Source: Cokeromyces recurvatus (taxonomy: Eukaryota > Mucoromycota > Mucoromycetes > Mucorales > Mucoraceae). Taken from it: a DNA stretch of 64,000 nt. The stretch covers positions 437,501-501,500 of the forward strand of contig NW_026251391.1 of NCBI RefSeq assembly GCF_025118155.1, given 5' to 3'. The notes below the pieces were generated by a model that saw only the letters and a program-made list of their open reading frames with translations, searched no databases and had not been told where the DNA came from. Shown piece by piece: positions 11,244 through 22,900 of the stretch (the stretch's first letter is position 1; every line of letters starts with the position of its first letter). The translations under genes and the position numbers were made by a program.

Positions 11244-12681
11244 ATGAAATTAACTTTATTTTTCGTGGCAATAAATATGCTAGTATTGCATATTTCTGCC
11301 GAAACGATGCATAGAATCCCTCTATACTATCATAACAAAAGATCTTCTCATGGTGGGCATTCAAAATATGTATCTGCAGGTGCCAAGGAATTAAGAGATG
11401 GTATGCTTGGTGGTGTCGTTCAAATCGGTAATCCACCTCAAAACTTTACATTGGCATTTGATACATCTACAGGATTTACGTGGGTACGTGACATTGATTG
11501 TAACACTAAGAATTGCAAAGGACGTAAAGCATATGATCCCAAAGAATCAACTACCGTGGACTCTACTGGTCATTCTTTTGTTTTAGATTATGGTAAAGGC
11601 ATTGTCGATACAACCATCTACGAAGATACATTTCATTTCGCAGGATTAACTGTCAAGCGAATGCCCTTTGGCGGTGCCTATGAGATGAAAAAGTTCAATA
11701 AAGGGTTCGATGGTTTTCTTGGTCTAGGCAGAAATATCAATCTCAATAGTAATGCTACTGTTCATTATTCAAAGCGTAGCGGCGATCAAATTCCTACCTC
11801 GGGTTTTATTCCTAACGCTTACCAACAAGGTAATGGATTATCGAGTTCTCAATTTGGTATGTACACTACTTTCATCAGTAGTGATGGTGGTAGTGGCTTT
11901 TCGGATTCTGGCTCAGTCTCTTCAACTACTAACCCAACATCGGCTGGAACTCATTTTACTAAACGTTCTCATCATGAACAACCTGCAGGCTATTTAGTTA
12001 TTGGTAAAAAAAAAAAAAAAATTAAATGTAAATTTCATTATTATTTATTTGGAACTTTTATTCCTCTCTTTTTTTTTAAATAGGCGGAGTTGACAAAAGT
12101 GCTATAAAAGGCAATGTATATTATGTTGATACTAAACATAGTCATCATTCTGATTCCGGAAATTGGGCTGTTCCTGTAACAGCAGCTAAATTTAAAGATA
12201 ATCATTCATTCAAAGTTAGTCCCAAGGCTAAAGCTATTTTTAGTTCATCAACAGACGTAATAGGATTACCTAATGCACAAGGTAATAATAATAAAAAAAA
12301 AAAGAAAAAGAAAAAATAACTAACTTCAAAAAAAAAAAAGCCGAGGAATTTAGAAAACGTTGGTACGCTGAATATGATAAAAGCGATAATACATTCAAGG
12401 TACCTTGCTGTTTAATGAATAGACTTACGTCTTTTGCAATTACATTTGGAAAGGTTGAAGCTGTTGTTCCTCCTTCTTATTGGAGTGAGTCTCGTAAGAC
12501 AACTACTTGTTGTGAAATGTGTCATACTCATATTGGGAAGAGTGATTCAGATACTGACTATGTTATTGGAAGAGCTTTTACATATGCCTTTTATACTCAA
12601 TTTGACTTTGAAAAGAACAGAGTTGGATTAGCAATGAAGAAACATCAAAAAAATGATGGACTTAAACTTATAAAACATTAG
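11244..12681 (+). CDS. Secreted pepsin-family (A1) aspartic protease homologue with degenerate active site
   Basis: Three exons (11244-12003, 12084-12281, 12341-12681) encode 432 residues with an N-terminal signal peptide (MKLTLFFVAINMLVLHISA). The bilobal pepsin fold is clear: the GVVQIGNPPQNFTLAFDTST strand, a GFDGFLGLGR block, and a second lobe ending in YVIGRAFTYAFYTQFDFE. The flap tyrosine (DYGKG) remains. The first catalytic motif reads F-D-T-S instead of D-T-G. The second reads A-I-F-S-S-S-T where the family has A-I-x-D-[ST]-G-T, so the second catalytic aspartate appears to be serine. The reading frame and splice sites are intact, so this looks like a maintained pseudoprotease rather than a broken gene. 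Cysteine pairs suggest secretion. Role unknown. Confidence 0.85.
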
Positions 12682-13099
12682 CTTTAGTCATTAAATAGTT
12701 ATATACCAATATTGTTCTTTTTTGATCTTTATAATTAGGATAATCTGTATTAGTTTGAATAAATATTATTATTTGCTGTTTAATAATAATAAGTCGTCTC
12801 TTCGAACATTTTCAAATCCATTATGTAGTAGTTTACACTTGACAGAAAAAAAAAAACCTCCCATCTTCACAAAAGTTAATAAACGATGTTCTATTAACGA
12901 GACTTAACTTTCGAATTAATAAAAGGGAAGCCTTTGTTTGTATAGCTACACTCTATAACTTTACTGCTTACTTATTTATACTTGAATGTCAACGAGTTAA
13001 TAGTAAAAGATGAAAAGTCATTAAAAAAAAAAATAGAAATTTATATTATACTGAAGTAATAAGGAGTTGCTGGCAGCAGAGGGGAGGGAGAGGACTTTA
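12682..13099. other. Convergent 3' spacer, protease homologue (+) / TMEM14 (-)
   Basis: AT-rich, no supported ORF; it presumably contains both 3' UTRs and poly(A) sites. Confidence 0.45.
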
Positions 13100-13489
13100 T
13101 TACCAATATTCAATTATTTTTTTACTATAATATAGACCAGTTGCTACAGAACAAACTGCAAAAGTTACAGGGATAGGTTTTCTAGATCGAATGGCCTTTG
13201 GAACCATGCTACTTGCCAAGATAACGGATGCTGCTACTCCTGTTTCATGTCCATAATATTTATTTTCTTTTATCAAATAACTTGCAACACCATACATTGC
13301 TCCTACACCAACACCTGCGACAAGGGAAGGGACTGAGCGTGAGCGTGCATAGCCAGCAATTCCTCTGTTTATTTATTTATTTGTTTGTTTATTTAACTAA
13401 TAAAAAGTATTCTAAATGGACTTGTATTGTAATAAAAATTACCCTGCGGTACATAATGCTGTCATAACATAACTGGGATGGTGTGACAT
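13100..13489 (-). CDS. TMEM14-family small membrane protein
   Basis: Two exons (13489-13443 and 13364-13100) encode 103 residues starting MSHHPSYVMTALCTAGG. It has the TMEM14 layout of about four short glycine-rich helices: GGIAGYARSRSVPSLVAGVG, then YGHETGVAASVILASSMVPK, then KPIPVTFAVCSVATGLYYSK. The family (human TMEM14A/C, yeast homologues) sits in mitochondrial or other inner membranes; TMEM14C aids porphyrin handling in animals, but the fungal role is not established. Splicing GG|GTAATT to CAG|A restores the frame across the conserved GGIAGYARSRSVPSL block, which an unspliced reading would interrupt. Confidence 0.85.
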
Positions 13490-13995
13490 ATTTTATTTGT
13501 ATATTTATTTTTTTTTTTAAAAAAAAAAAAAGAAAAGAAAAAAATAAAAATACTATACAAATACGCGTACACAAATAACTTAAAAAAATTAATGCCGATT
13601 TTTGTGAAACATTATTTAAATGATGGAAGAAATGAGAAGAGCGATATTAAAAAGAGAAGAAGAAGAAAAAAAGATATACTTTGTCTTGAATATTAAACAA
13701 TAAATACATATAAATATTTAATGATGCATACTACGAACTAATGCTATCAAATCAAAATAAAAAAAAAAAAAACTCCTCGAATAGATAGATATATGTAATT
13801 TAAGCTACTGAAATATCTTCTTCTGCTGTGTTCTAATACAGCAGAGCAGAACATTTTTCTAGATATAAAGTTGAATTTTGTATGCAAGTTATGATATTTA
13901 GGACTTTGATATGCTCAGTCAATATTTCTATCAAAGATTTATTAAAAATACATCCAATATATATAAATTTTCGGTTATCATACAATATTGAGTAA

Positions 13996-14109
13996 TTAAC
14001 TAACTAAGTCTATCAAGTATCCGCAGAAAAGTAGAGCTAATACACTCAATACAATACCAATACCGCCTTTAGTACGTTTAATAATTTGATTAGACTCTAA
14101 GAGCTTCAT
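13996..14109 (-). CDS. Candidate micro-ORF, 37 residues with one membrane helix
   Basis: ATG at 14109, stop at 13996. The predicted product has a charged N-terminal half (residues 1-14, ending KRTK) and a single hydrophobic helix (GGIGIVLSVLALLFCGYLID). An in-frame stop lies upstream, so it would be a complete ORF and not an obvious exon of something larger. The tail-anchor-like layout is real in the sequence, but a 37-codon ORF can arise by chance. I do not recognise the family. Confidence 0.35.
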   Translation of the reverse strand: MKLLESNQIIKRTKGGIGIVLSVLALLFCGYLIDLVS

Positions 14110-14578
14110 AATATAAAGCAAATATGCATATTTAGTTATTCATATTTTCTTCTTCTTTTTTTTTAAAACACCCTATATGTATATATATGTACTAAACATA
14201 CTCCTCTCTGAAATGATTCACATATAAAACGTATTATAATAAATACATATTCATATAAAAGACAAGAAGATAAAGAAAATGAAATAATAGAGAATCTCTT
14301 GATATAACCTCAAGCTGAATAAACATATTTCTACCAAAAATTATAGAATGTGCCATTATAGGCGGATACAATACATAATTGACATTCGTGGGCATTTGGA
14401 TAGGAATTCAAAAAAAAAAAAAAGGGTCCTTTATAAGATGAAAGTTACATACGACAGCATATCAATAATTGAATTTTACCTTTTGATTTAAACACTATTA
14501 TCTTTCAACTTGTTCTAAATTTTAATGGAGTCGTTTATTTTAGATATCTTTGTTAAATTTTCATTGTTGAATCAATTG

Positions 14579-14776
14579 TTATTTATCCAAATGGTCACTA
14601 TTTGCTACAGCCATCTTAATTGAACCCTGATTAACAATGGATAATACTTTGAAAAAAAAAGAAAATTAACAGTCCAATATAGTAAGAATGAAAAGTATAT
14701 CAATAAAGATATCTTTTTTTTTTAGCTTTAAAGTAACCTTACTAGCGGATACTATTGAATAGAATGTGATAAACAT
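14579..14776 (-). CDS. Candidate split micro-ORF, 33 residues
   Basis: Exon 1 14776-14743 and exon 2 14646-14579, joined over a 96-base intron with a strong donor (CTA|GTAAGG) and acceptor CAAAG. The product begins MFITFYSIVSAILSIVN and ends NSDHLDK. The first 17 residues resemble, in hydrophobic spacing only, the N-termini of Yos1/IER3IP1 ER-Golgi proteins, but the rest of that family is not found downstream. It could be a decayed fragment or chance. Confidence 0.28.
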
Positions 14777-15175
14777 AAAGTAAAAAATATAGGAAATACA
14801 GGTGGTTGGGAATAATACTTTGCATGTTATGCATTAAAAGTAGTCTATTTTGTATTATAGGTTATACGAGTTAATGAACAGCAATCATGGTAAGCTTATT
14901 CCATACTGAAGTAATGCATTCTCGCATTACATCTTTTTAAATACAATATATTTTATTATGTAATCTAAAGAAGTGCAAGTATAAGTATAAAAATAAGTGT
15001 TACAAAGGCAAATCAATTTATTTCATCTCATCTGGATTTGAAGTAAAAAAAAAAGCAATTCTATAATTTCCGTTAAAGCGAATACACAAGTAAAAATATA
15101 CTTTTCATAAAACAGTCTTTGTTTCTCTCTTTCTTTCTTTCTTTCTTTTTCCTTTCCTTTTTTTATAAGTTTGAC

Positions 15176-16625
15176 ATGAGTGATTTAGTTTCGCTTCGAA
15201 AAAAGATAGATTCGCTTGACACTACAATTGTCAACATTTTGAATGAACGTGCTCGTGTTTCATTAGACATTGGTGCCGCAAAAAAGAAGAACAAGTAAGT
15301 CTTTTTTTTTTAAAAAAAAAAAGAAAAAATACCGCTATTCACTTGTAATAATAAATATTTTATTTTTCTCCTTGCAAAAAGTCAAAATGAAGAAAATGTT
15401 GACAATGTTCAAGTGTATAGACCTGGTCGTGAAAAAGAAATTTATGAAAAAGTATACATGCTATAAAAAAAATAAATAAATAAATAAAGTGATAATTGTA
15501 TTCACAAGAACACTTAGTTAACTCGTATGAATGCTGGCCCTTTAAATAATGAATCTTTACATGCTATTTTCAGAGAAGTAATGATTACACAAAAATATAC
15601 TTTAGGTATTTCTAATCCTTTTTTTTTTAGATTATGTCTGCATCAATTGCTTTACAAAAAGATGTTTCAATGGCATATCTAGGTCCTCCTGGCACTTTTT
15701 CACATCAAGCTGCTTATAACCGTTTAGGTGATAGTGTAGCTTATGTTCCTCAAAAGCAAATTGATCGTATGTAAATTTCCCGTTTATATCAAAAATTAAA
15801 AAAAAAAAAAAATTAATGATTTTGTACAGTTGTTTTTGAAGCTGTTGAAAAAGGACAAACGACATATGGTATTGTGCCTTTTGAGAATTCTACTTTTGGT
15901 TCAGTTGTTGAGACACTTGATTATTTTATTCATACATCAGTCAAAGTACGAGCAGAAACATATTTGACAGTTCATCAATATTTACTTTCAAATACAACTA
16001 AACTGGAAAATATTACAAAAGTCTATAGTCACCCTCAAGGATTAGGCCAAACTCAAAAATGGCTATCAACACATATTCCAAACGCTAAACGTATTTCTGT
16101 GAATTCAACTGCTGAAGCCGCTCAAAAAGCCGCTTTAGAAACTGGCGCTGCTGCTATTTGTAGCGAAATTTGTGCAGAATTATATGGATTAGAAGCTATT
16201 GCGACTAATATTGAAGATGTTACAGGTAAGAAATAATGTTTGTTGGTTCGTTTGTTCTGAAACAATAACAAATAAATGTATATGAATATACATATATGTA
16301 TATAGCAAATACAACTCGTTTTCTAATTATTGGTACTGCAAGTGATTCACCTACAAAAGACGATCATACGCTTATTACATTCACTGTCGATCATCGTCAA
16401 CCTGGTGCCCTATGTGATGGCTTGAAAGTATTTAAAGATTATGGTTTAAACTTGTTTAAGATCGATTCACGTCCAAGTCGTCAACGCCCATGGCATTATG
16501 TCTTTTTCGTTGAATGTTCAGGACATTTTGAGAATGACGATATTAAGAAAGCTTTAAAAGATTTAGAAAAGTTTTGCTTAGATGTAGTTATCTTGGGTAG
16601 TTTCCCTAATCAAAGACCAGAATAA
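15176..16625 (+). CDS. Fused chorismate mutase - prephenate dehydratase (P-protein) with ACT domain
   Basis: Six exons (15176-15294, 15382-15451, 15518-15577, 15631-15766, 15830-16225, 16306-16625), 366 residues. An AroQ chorismate mutase domain comes first (SLRKKIDSLDTTIVNILNER, about residues 6-90). The prephenate dehydratase domain follows (MAYLGPPGTFSHQAA, VPFENSTFGSV, SHPQGLGQ, NTTRFLIIG), then a C-terminal ACT domain (ITFTVDHRQPGALCDGL, then ESRP-like IDSRPSRQRPWHYVFFV), the phenylalanine-sensing site of the family. It would convert chorismate through prephenate to phenylpyruvate. This architecture and its wording closely follow the bacterial PheA P-protein; ascomycete yeasts use separate Aro7 and Pha2. 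A pyrimidine-rich tract precedes the ATG. Confidence 0.93.
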
Positions 16626-16762
16626 ATATATAATGATCTACATTATGCAAATGAAGCCTGTTTCTTTTTCTTTTTATTTTTTTATATACACACACATATA
16701 TATATATATAAAAATGACGATGATATCACAACGCAATAAAAATATTTATATTTGTATATATT

Positions 16763-16804
<42 letters not shown>

Positions 16805-16848
16805 TACTCTTTACATATTTTTTATTTTGAGAATAAAATAAATAAAGC

Positions 16849-18730
16849 ATGGTACGAACAAAAAGAAGTGCTCCAAGTGCACGGCAACAATTACTTCAAT
16901 CTAGGGTTTTAATAAAACGAGCAGCACAACAGAAAATACGTTGGACAGAAGATGCCAATCGATCAGTAGATGGCAAGAGTTCATACGATCGACTTATTCA
17001 AATACTTCTTCGTAATGAGGGAGCACTTCTTAAAGTATGGATGGATCCTAAAGCTGATAAGCTATCTTTATCTCTCAAAACAACTCTCATATTAGAGGAA
17101 TTTTATATGTATGGTGCAACTCATCGTCAATCGCGTTATGAGATTACTGCTAAAATAAAGTCGATTATCAAACAATATGAAAAAGCCAAAAGAAAATAAA
17201 ATTAGGTGGTTTACAACCTGACATTCTTTTTAGAGCTGGAAAACCCCATTTATCAAAGGACTTTATTACATTCAAAAGTTTGTTCTTTTTTTTTTTTAAA
17301 AATAAGAGAGAGAGAGAGTTACGAACGTTGAGATAGCATCTTATATTTACCTTTAATTTTTTTTTCTTCTTCTTCTCCTTTTATTTATAGCTAAACTAAT
17401 CAAAACGTGTCCTTATTTTTTTGAAATTGCTGATACGTTAAATGATTTACCCTATTTAAAGCTTATTCTTGAGGAAGAAAAGCGACTCCAAGAAGATGCG
17501 AAAAGAGTTCGAATACCCTGTGTAGAACCAGCTGAAGATAGTGATGGTGATTTCAGTGTGCACTCTAATATAGAGGAAGCGATGGAGAAAGATAGTGTTG
17601 AAAGTAACTCAAGCCCAATAGCTATAGAAACACCTAAAGAATTGGTTCACCAAGAAGCTATTCATGAAGGAAATCAAGATCACTCTTCTGCCTCACAAGA
17701 GCTGAGTTTGGTCACGATAAACACGAAAGGACAAGACAAGATAGAAGAGACACCGATGATTCAAACACAGCATACACACACAACAACTACTAATACACCT
17801 GAAGAACAAAGAAGAGGAGAAGGAGAGCAAATACCTAAAGTACAAACTACAAAAGAACAATCACCCGAGGTACAAATATTAAATGTAAATACATCTAATT
17901 TACACGAAACAGTAGAAAATACCCAAACACCTGGTCTTGAGTCGTCAAGTCTACCAACATCAAGCACAGATACTTCGAGTATAGAAGCCTTATCAAATCT
18001 TCAAAATTCAAATGTAGAAGAATTATCAAAAGAGATAAGTATGAACTCTTCTTCAACAGTAGATAAACAACACGAAAAGCCAATATTTTCTTGTATTTTC
18101 AATCATAATATTGTCTTGGATTCAGAAAAGATAGTAAGCCAACCTCGTGCAGATATGCAAGAGGTTTGTGTATTATCGTCTGAACAGCAAACTGATAAAC
18201 AAAGATCTATTGATTGTGAAGCAACCCTATCACCTTTTAGCATAGCAAATAGTCTTTTCCCTAAGCCAACAGCAGAATTAAATAAGAATCTCAAAAATGT
18301 AGAAGATTTGATTCAAAAAACCAATAAACGAAAAAAGTATGAATTAGACTGTTTTACAGAAAATGCCCTGTTATCAAAAGATATAGGTGATAAAGAGAAT
18401 AGATCACTAAAAGAATCAAAGAGTAGTGTAAAGAGGAGAAAACAGCAAGCAGAGATGAAGAGATATGACTGTAAGACTAAGATGTATGAAGCAAAGACAA
18501 GAAGATATGAAGTTAAAATTAGACGATATGAAGCTGAAACGAGAAGATATGAAATGGAAACAAAGAAATATGAATTTAAGACCTTGAAAATGTTAGCTAA
18601 ACTTCACAAAAAATATAAAGAGTTAAACATTTCAGCTGAATCATCATCTTCTTCAATCTCATTACCATCATTTGAAAATCCCGAGAACTCTTTACTCAAT
18701 CCAGAAACTCACCATTTTACTACTTTTTAA
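16849..18730 (+). CDS. Uncharacterised protein with basic N-terminal domain and C-terminal heptad repeats; apparent frameshift
   Basis: The first segment (16849-17199) is basic and looks like a Myb/SANT-like or trihelix DNA-binding fold (IRWTEDANRSVDGKSSYDRL, then a helix ending KIKSIIKQYEKAK). It meets a stop at 17197, yet coding resumes in another frame (LGGLQPDILFRAGKPHLSKD, about 17199-17277). A GT-AG intron (17278-17390) then leads in frame into the long exon 17391-18730 (TKLIKTCPYFFEIADTLNDL and onwards). No intron can bridge the first break, so it is a one-base loss (or two-base gain) in an A-rich run: assembly error or real lesion. The middle is low-complexity S/T/E; the end is a charged coiled coil. 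Function unknown. Confidence 0.6.
18457..18590 (+). repeat. Six imperfect 21-base repeats encoding RRYExxT heptads
   Basis: The tail of the preceding gene repeats a 7-residue unit, roughly [KR]-[RKM]-Y-[ED]-x-[KE]-[TI], six times in tandem. The DNA repeats (agatatgaa core) are still recognisable, so the array expanded fairly recently. It predicts a strongly charged helix. Confidence 0.8.
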
Positions 18731-18876
18731 AAAAGAAAGAAAAAAAGATTCATTACTACATTATGTATTCAGAATATCTACTTTATCGAACAAATTCATT
18801 ATTATATATTTTTTTCATATTATTGTATATAAACATAAATCGTAACTAAACGAATATACATCATTTTTACTATCCC

Positions 18877-20483
18877 TTAAAGTCTAGCAGCTTCTTGGTG
18901 ATGGGATATAACAACATGCCGTTTTAAATAATCATTAAGAAACATACCCTCAGGATCTAATTTTTGACGAATTTGTAAAAAATCTTGAAACTTTGGATAA
19001 GATGTCTCCAGACTTTCTCTTGTTTGTCCATGAGCCTAATATACAATTTATATACATGTATATATATTTTAAGGCTAATTTTTATAATGCAAAATGATCA
19101 TACCTTTGCCCAATGAGGACGACCCTTAAATTGACGCATAATATCTTCATAGCCTTTCCAATACTTTTTGTAAGGGACAGGTTTATGATAAGGACGATAC
19201 ATGATAATCCCTATATAACAAGTTTTACGGCCATAAGCAGGACTTAACCATACATCATCTTCATCTACAAATCGAATTTCAACAGGGAAATGAACTTTCA
19301 AGTCATTTTCAACGATGAATGTATCCAGTTTTCGAAGCGCAGCAGGTGCATCCTTCCAATCGATAGCCCATTCATTCACATACTGAGGAAAGAGACAATC
19401 AAAGTTGAAAACTTTATTAGAGACATCAACTATTTGAACAGGATAAGAATGTAAAGTACGAAACATAAGCTTTGTCAAGTATGGAATGAGTGAAGTCTTA
19501 TAACGAGTGATGTTCAGCATAGCTTGATATGCATGAAATCCCCAACCCCATTCTATTAACGTACTAGGTCCTGATCGAGAAATGTCTTTTGTCGTTCGAT
19601 TTGCTTTCCAGACAACACAGTCATCCGTATGAGGATACCACCAGATACGAGTGTGTTCTGAAGAGTGAATCACTGCATCCCAATTATTTAGAATATCAGA
19701 AAACTTGTAAGGTTTTTGAATTGCTTCCAATTTAAAGTCTGGTTCTAGTTGTAATGTTACACGTGTGATGATACCTAAGCTACCTAAACTACATCGAGCA
19801 GCTGCAAATATCTCTTTATTCTCTGTATCTGAACAAAACAATGTATTTCCATCCGCTGTAATCAAAGTCATATCGACAATCTATTATTATTATTTTGTAT
19901 GTATGTATGTATGTATGTACGCAATAGTTTATGAATTATATATGTTTACCATTGTAGAAAGACAGCCATAGTTGGCGCCTGTACCATGACTTGCAGTTGA
20001 AATAACACCCGCCACTGTTTGGTCAGAAATAGAGCCTAAGTTACTTAAGGCAAGTCCATTTTCTCGCAGTATTTGATGTAATTTATGAAGCTTCATACCA
20101 GCTTCAACTGTAGCTCTACAGTTCTTTTTATCTATACCAAGTAAATTATCCAATCTGTCAATGCTGATCATGAAACCATTAGTACATGCCAGATCAGATG
20201 GTGAATGTCCTGATCCAATCACTTTGACAGGTTTGTGCAGACTCCTAGCTAAATTAATAATCTATATAACATAATAAACCTTTGTGGTTTAGTGTTTTTA
20301 CTATATTAAGGAGAGAAAAAAAAAAGATACACAATTTACTTTTTGAATCTGTTCTTCAGTAGAAGGTGTAAAGTATAATTCAGGTTTACACTGAAACGTT
20401 TTTGCCCAGTTTTGAAATATATAATTATTATCAGCAATTTTACGAAGATCTGGTTCTAACTGATCAATAGGATATGGACCCAT
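18877..20483 (-). CDS. ALO1: D-arabinono-1,4-lactone oxidase (Alo1 family)
   Basis: Four exons (20483-20340, 20261-19950, 19880-19104, 19035-18877), 463 residues. The FAD_binding_4 domain is clear: FQNWAKTFQCKPELYFTPST, then VIGSGHSPSD with the histidine that carries covalent FAD in the family, GMKLHKLHQIL, and SDQTVAGVISTASHGTG. The ALO domain ends with GRPHWAK and a C-terminal LDPEGMFLNDYL block. The enzyme makes the terminal oxidation to D-erythroascorbate, a fungal ascorbate analogue. Yeast Alo1 is an outer-mitochondrial-membrane protein; the localisation here is not visible from the sequence. Length is a little shorter than yeast Alo1. It converges on the preceding gene with 146 bases between stops. 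Confidence 0.93.
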
Positions 20484-21404
20484 GATATAATAAACAATGA
20501 AAGATATATAAAAAGCAGGATAACAAGGAAAAATAGGTGCATATTGTATAGCAGCACGACCTAGGCCAATAAAACCAATGCGGGGTTCAACAAAAAAAAA
20601 AAAAAAAAACTTTACTACTAGCAGATCCTTTATTTAGAATAACTTCAAGTTTCTTCTCTTTTTTATACATGTACAAACATTTTGTATTGTTAAAAAAAAA
20701 AAGAGGGTGAGAGGGTGTACATGATATGAGTATACATGCGTAAAGCAACTTGATGACTTATAGTTCTACTACACTTCATATAATAATTTTAACAGACGTC
20801 ATATTTTCTGTGTAGATGCTTTTTTTTTTTTTTTTTTTTTTTTTTTGAATCGAAAATTCTGTCAAAATTATCTTGCATATTAAAAAGGATTATTGCCTGT
20901 TGTAATTATTAGAATAGGTAAATGACTCTTTTACTGTTAATATTTGATTTTTAATTCTAGCCTTAACAACGCTGATTCCACCTTAATTTAAGCTTGTTGT
21001 ATATGTGATACTGCAATGCTTTTTATCAAGTAAATTTTTTTTATGATTGTATATTTGTTTAGAATATTCATTATTTAAATTTTTTTTTTATTGAAACAAA
21101 TACATTTATCCTTATAATCATCATTCTCAGAGTCAATGACTAAAGAAACAATTTTTTTAAATTCTAAATAACGTGTAAAAAGTCATCTAGAACATCATTT
21201 TATTTGTCTCGGAGGAAGAAAAAAAAGGGGGGACGGATTAAAAAGTTGGTAAGCGGATAAAAAGTTTCTCCTTGTTGACTAACAACAGACAAAATCCTTA
21301 GTCGTCACACGAGCAAATGCTTAATATGGAAATAATTAGAAGAATTTATTAATACTTCTTTTTTTTTTCTTTTACTTTTTTTTTTCTTTCTTTTATTAGT
21401 TTTA
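20484..21404. promoter_or_regulatory. Divergent promoter interval, ALO1 (-) / amidase (+)
   Basis: Includes T27 at 20820-20846, a cagacgtcat element near 20795 that matches the CRE/ATF half-site ACGTCA, and T-rich runs directly ahead of the amidase ATG. No supported gene. Confidence 0.45.
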
Positions 21405-22847
21405 ATGAGTAAAGTGAATACATTTGATAAAAATGTGTGTATGATTATTTATTATACATTTCAATGGTATTTATTAAATAATAATATGTTTATAGATACA
21501 AGAAGAAGAATTCAAAGCACCTGAAATTTATGGTCTTCCTTTATTGCTTGCAGCAAATGCTGTCGAATATATCCCTTTCATTAAACAAAAGGTTGCTTCA
21601 GATGCTCTTTTGTATAAGTTAAGAGATCGTATGGATATTGTTGAACATCCAACTACTTTAGCTATTCCATTAGAATACATTAACTCGCCAAAGGATGCTC
21701 AAGTACATACGGTAATTTTTTTTTTTAAAAAAAATAGCGCTTCTATTTATAAACATAGATCTACTAGATGAATTAATATATATATATATATATATATGTA
21801 TACGCTATATAGAAAGAAATACCTAAGCTAGATCCTAATCATAAAAGTACTTCACCCTTTTTATCCTTTTGGGATTACCATGAAGCCTATACACAATTTA
21901 AAACAACACCTACTAAAGTAGCTAAAAATCTTATGAATCAATTAGAAAAAAGTAGAAGCATGAATTGGGTTCGCTTTTATACTCAAGATATTTTAGAGCA
22001 AGCAAAGGCATCTACAGAAAGATATAAACAACATGCTCCTTTAAGTCAAATAGATGGTGTATTTATTACTATTAAGGAAGAAATAAATATTAAAGATTTA
22101 GAAACCAAGCTGGGTACAAGCTTTATTAGTGATCACCAACCTGCTACTGATGATGCTACTTTGGTAACCAAATTAAGAAATGCGGGTGCTATCATTGTAG
22201 GCTCAACTGTTATGAATGAGCTTGGTTGGGATACCTTTACTGTTAATCCTAATACAGGAATGCCTAAAAATCCTTATGGTCTTACTCACTCCTGTGGAGG
22301 TTCTAGTGGAGGTTGTGGAGGTTGTGTAGCTGGCGGATTATTCCCTATAAGTATTGGAGCTGATGGTGGAGGATCTATAAGGTAAAAAAAAAAAAAAAAA
22401 AAAAAATAGAAATTTAACCTATCACTACTACTAGAATTCCTTCATCCTTTTGTGGGTTGTATGGCTTAAAAACAACATATGCTCGTGTATCTGCTTATGG
22501 TAGTGCACCGGTAGATCCTAGTTTAGGTAGTTATGGTCCGCTCGCAGCTACTGCAGATGATATGACATTAGCTTATAGTATCATTGCTGGTCCTGATCCA
22601 AAGGACCCTTATTCTCTCCTACAACCTCCTGTATCATTAAAAGACTATGATAATTATCATGATCTCTCTGATCTTACTATTGCTGTTTACCCTGATTGGG
22701 CAAAGAATTTGACTGAACCTGTTATCCTTGAAAAACTGAATATTTTCAAGCACTATTTAGAGATATTAGGTGCACATATAAAGGAGATTGAAATTCCTGA
22801 TTTGGATATTGCTTCTCCAGGTGAAGGCTTTTTCTTATTTTATTTTA

Positions 22848-22900
<53 letters not shown>

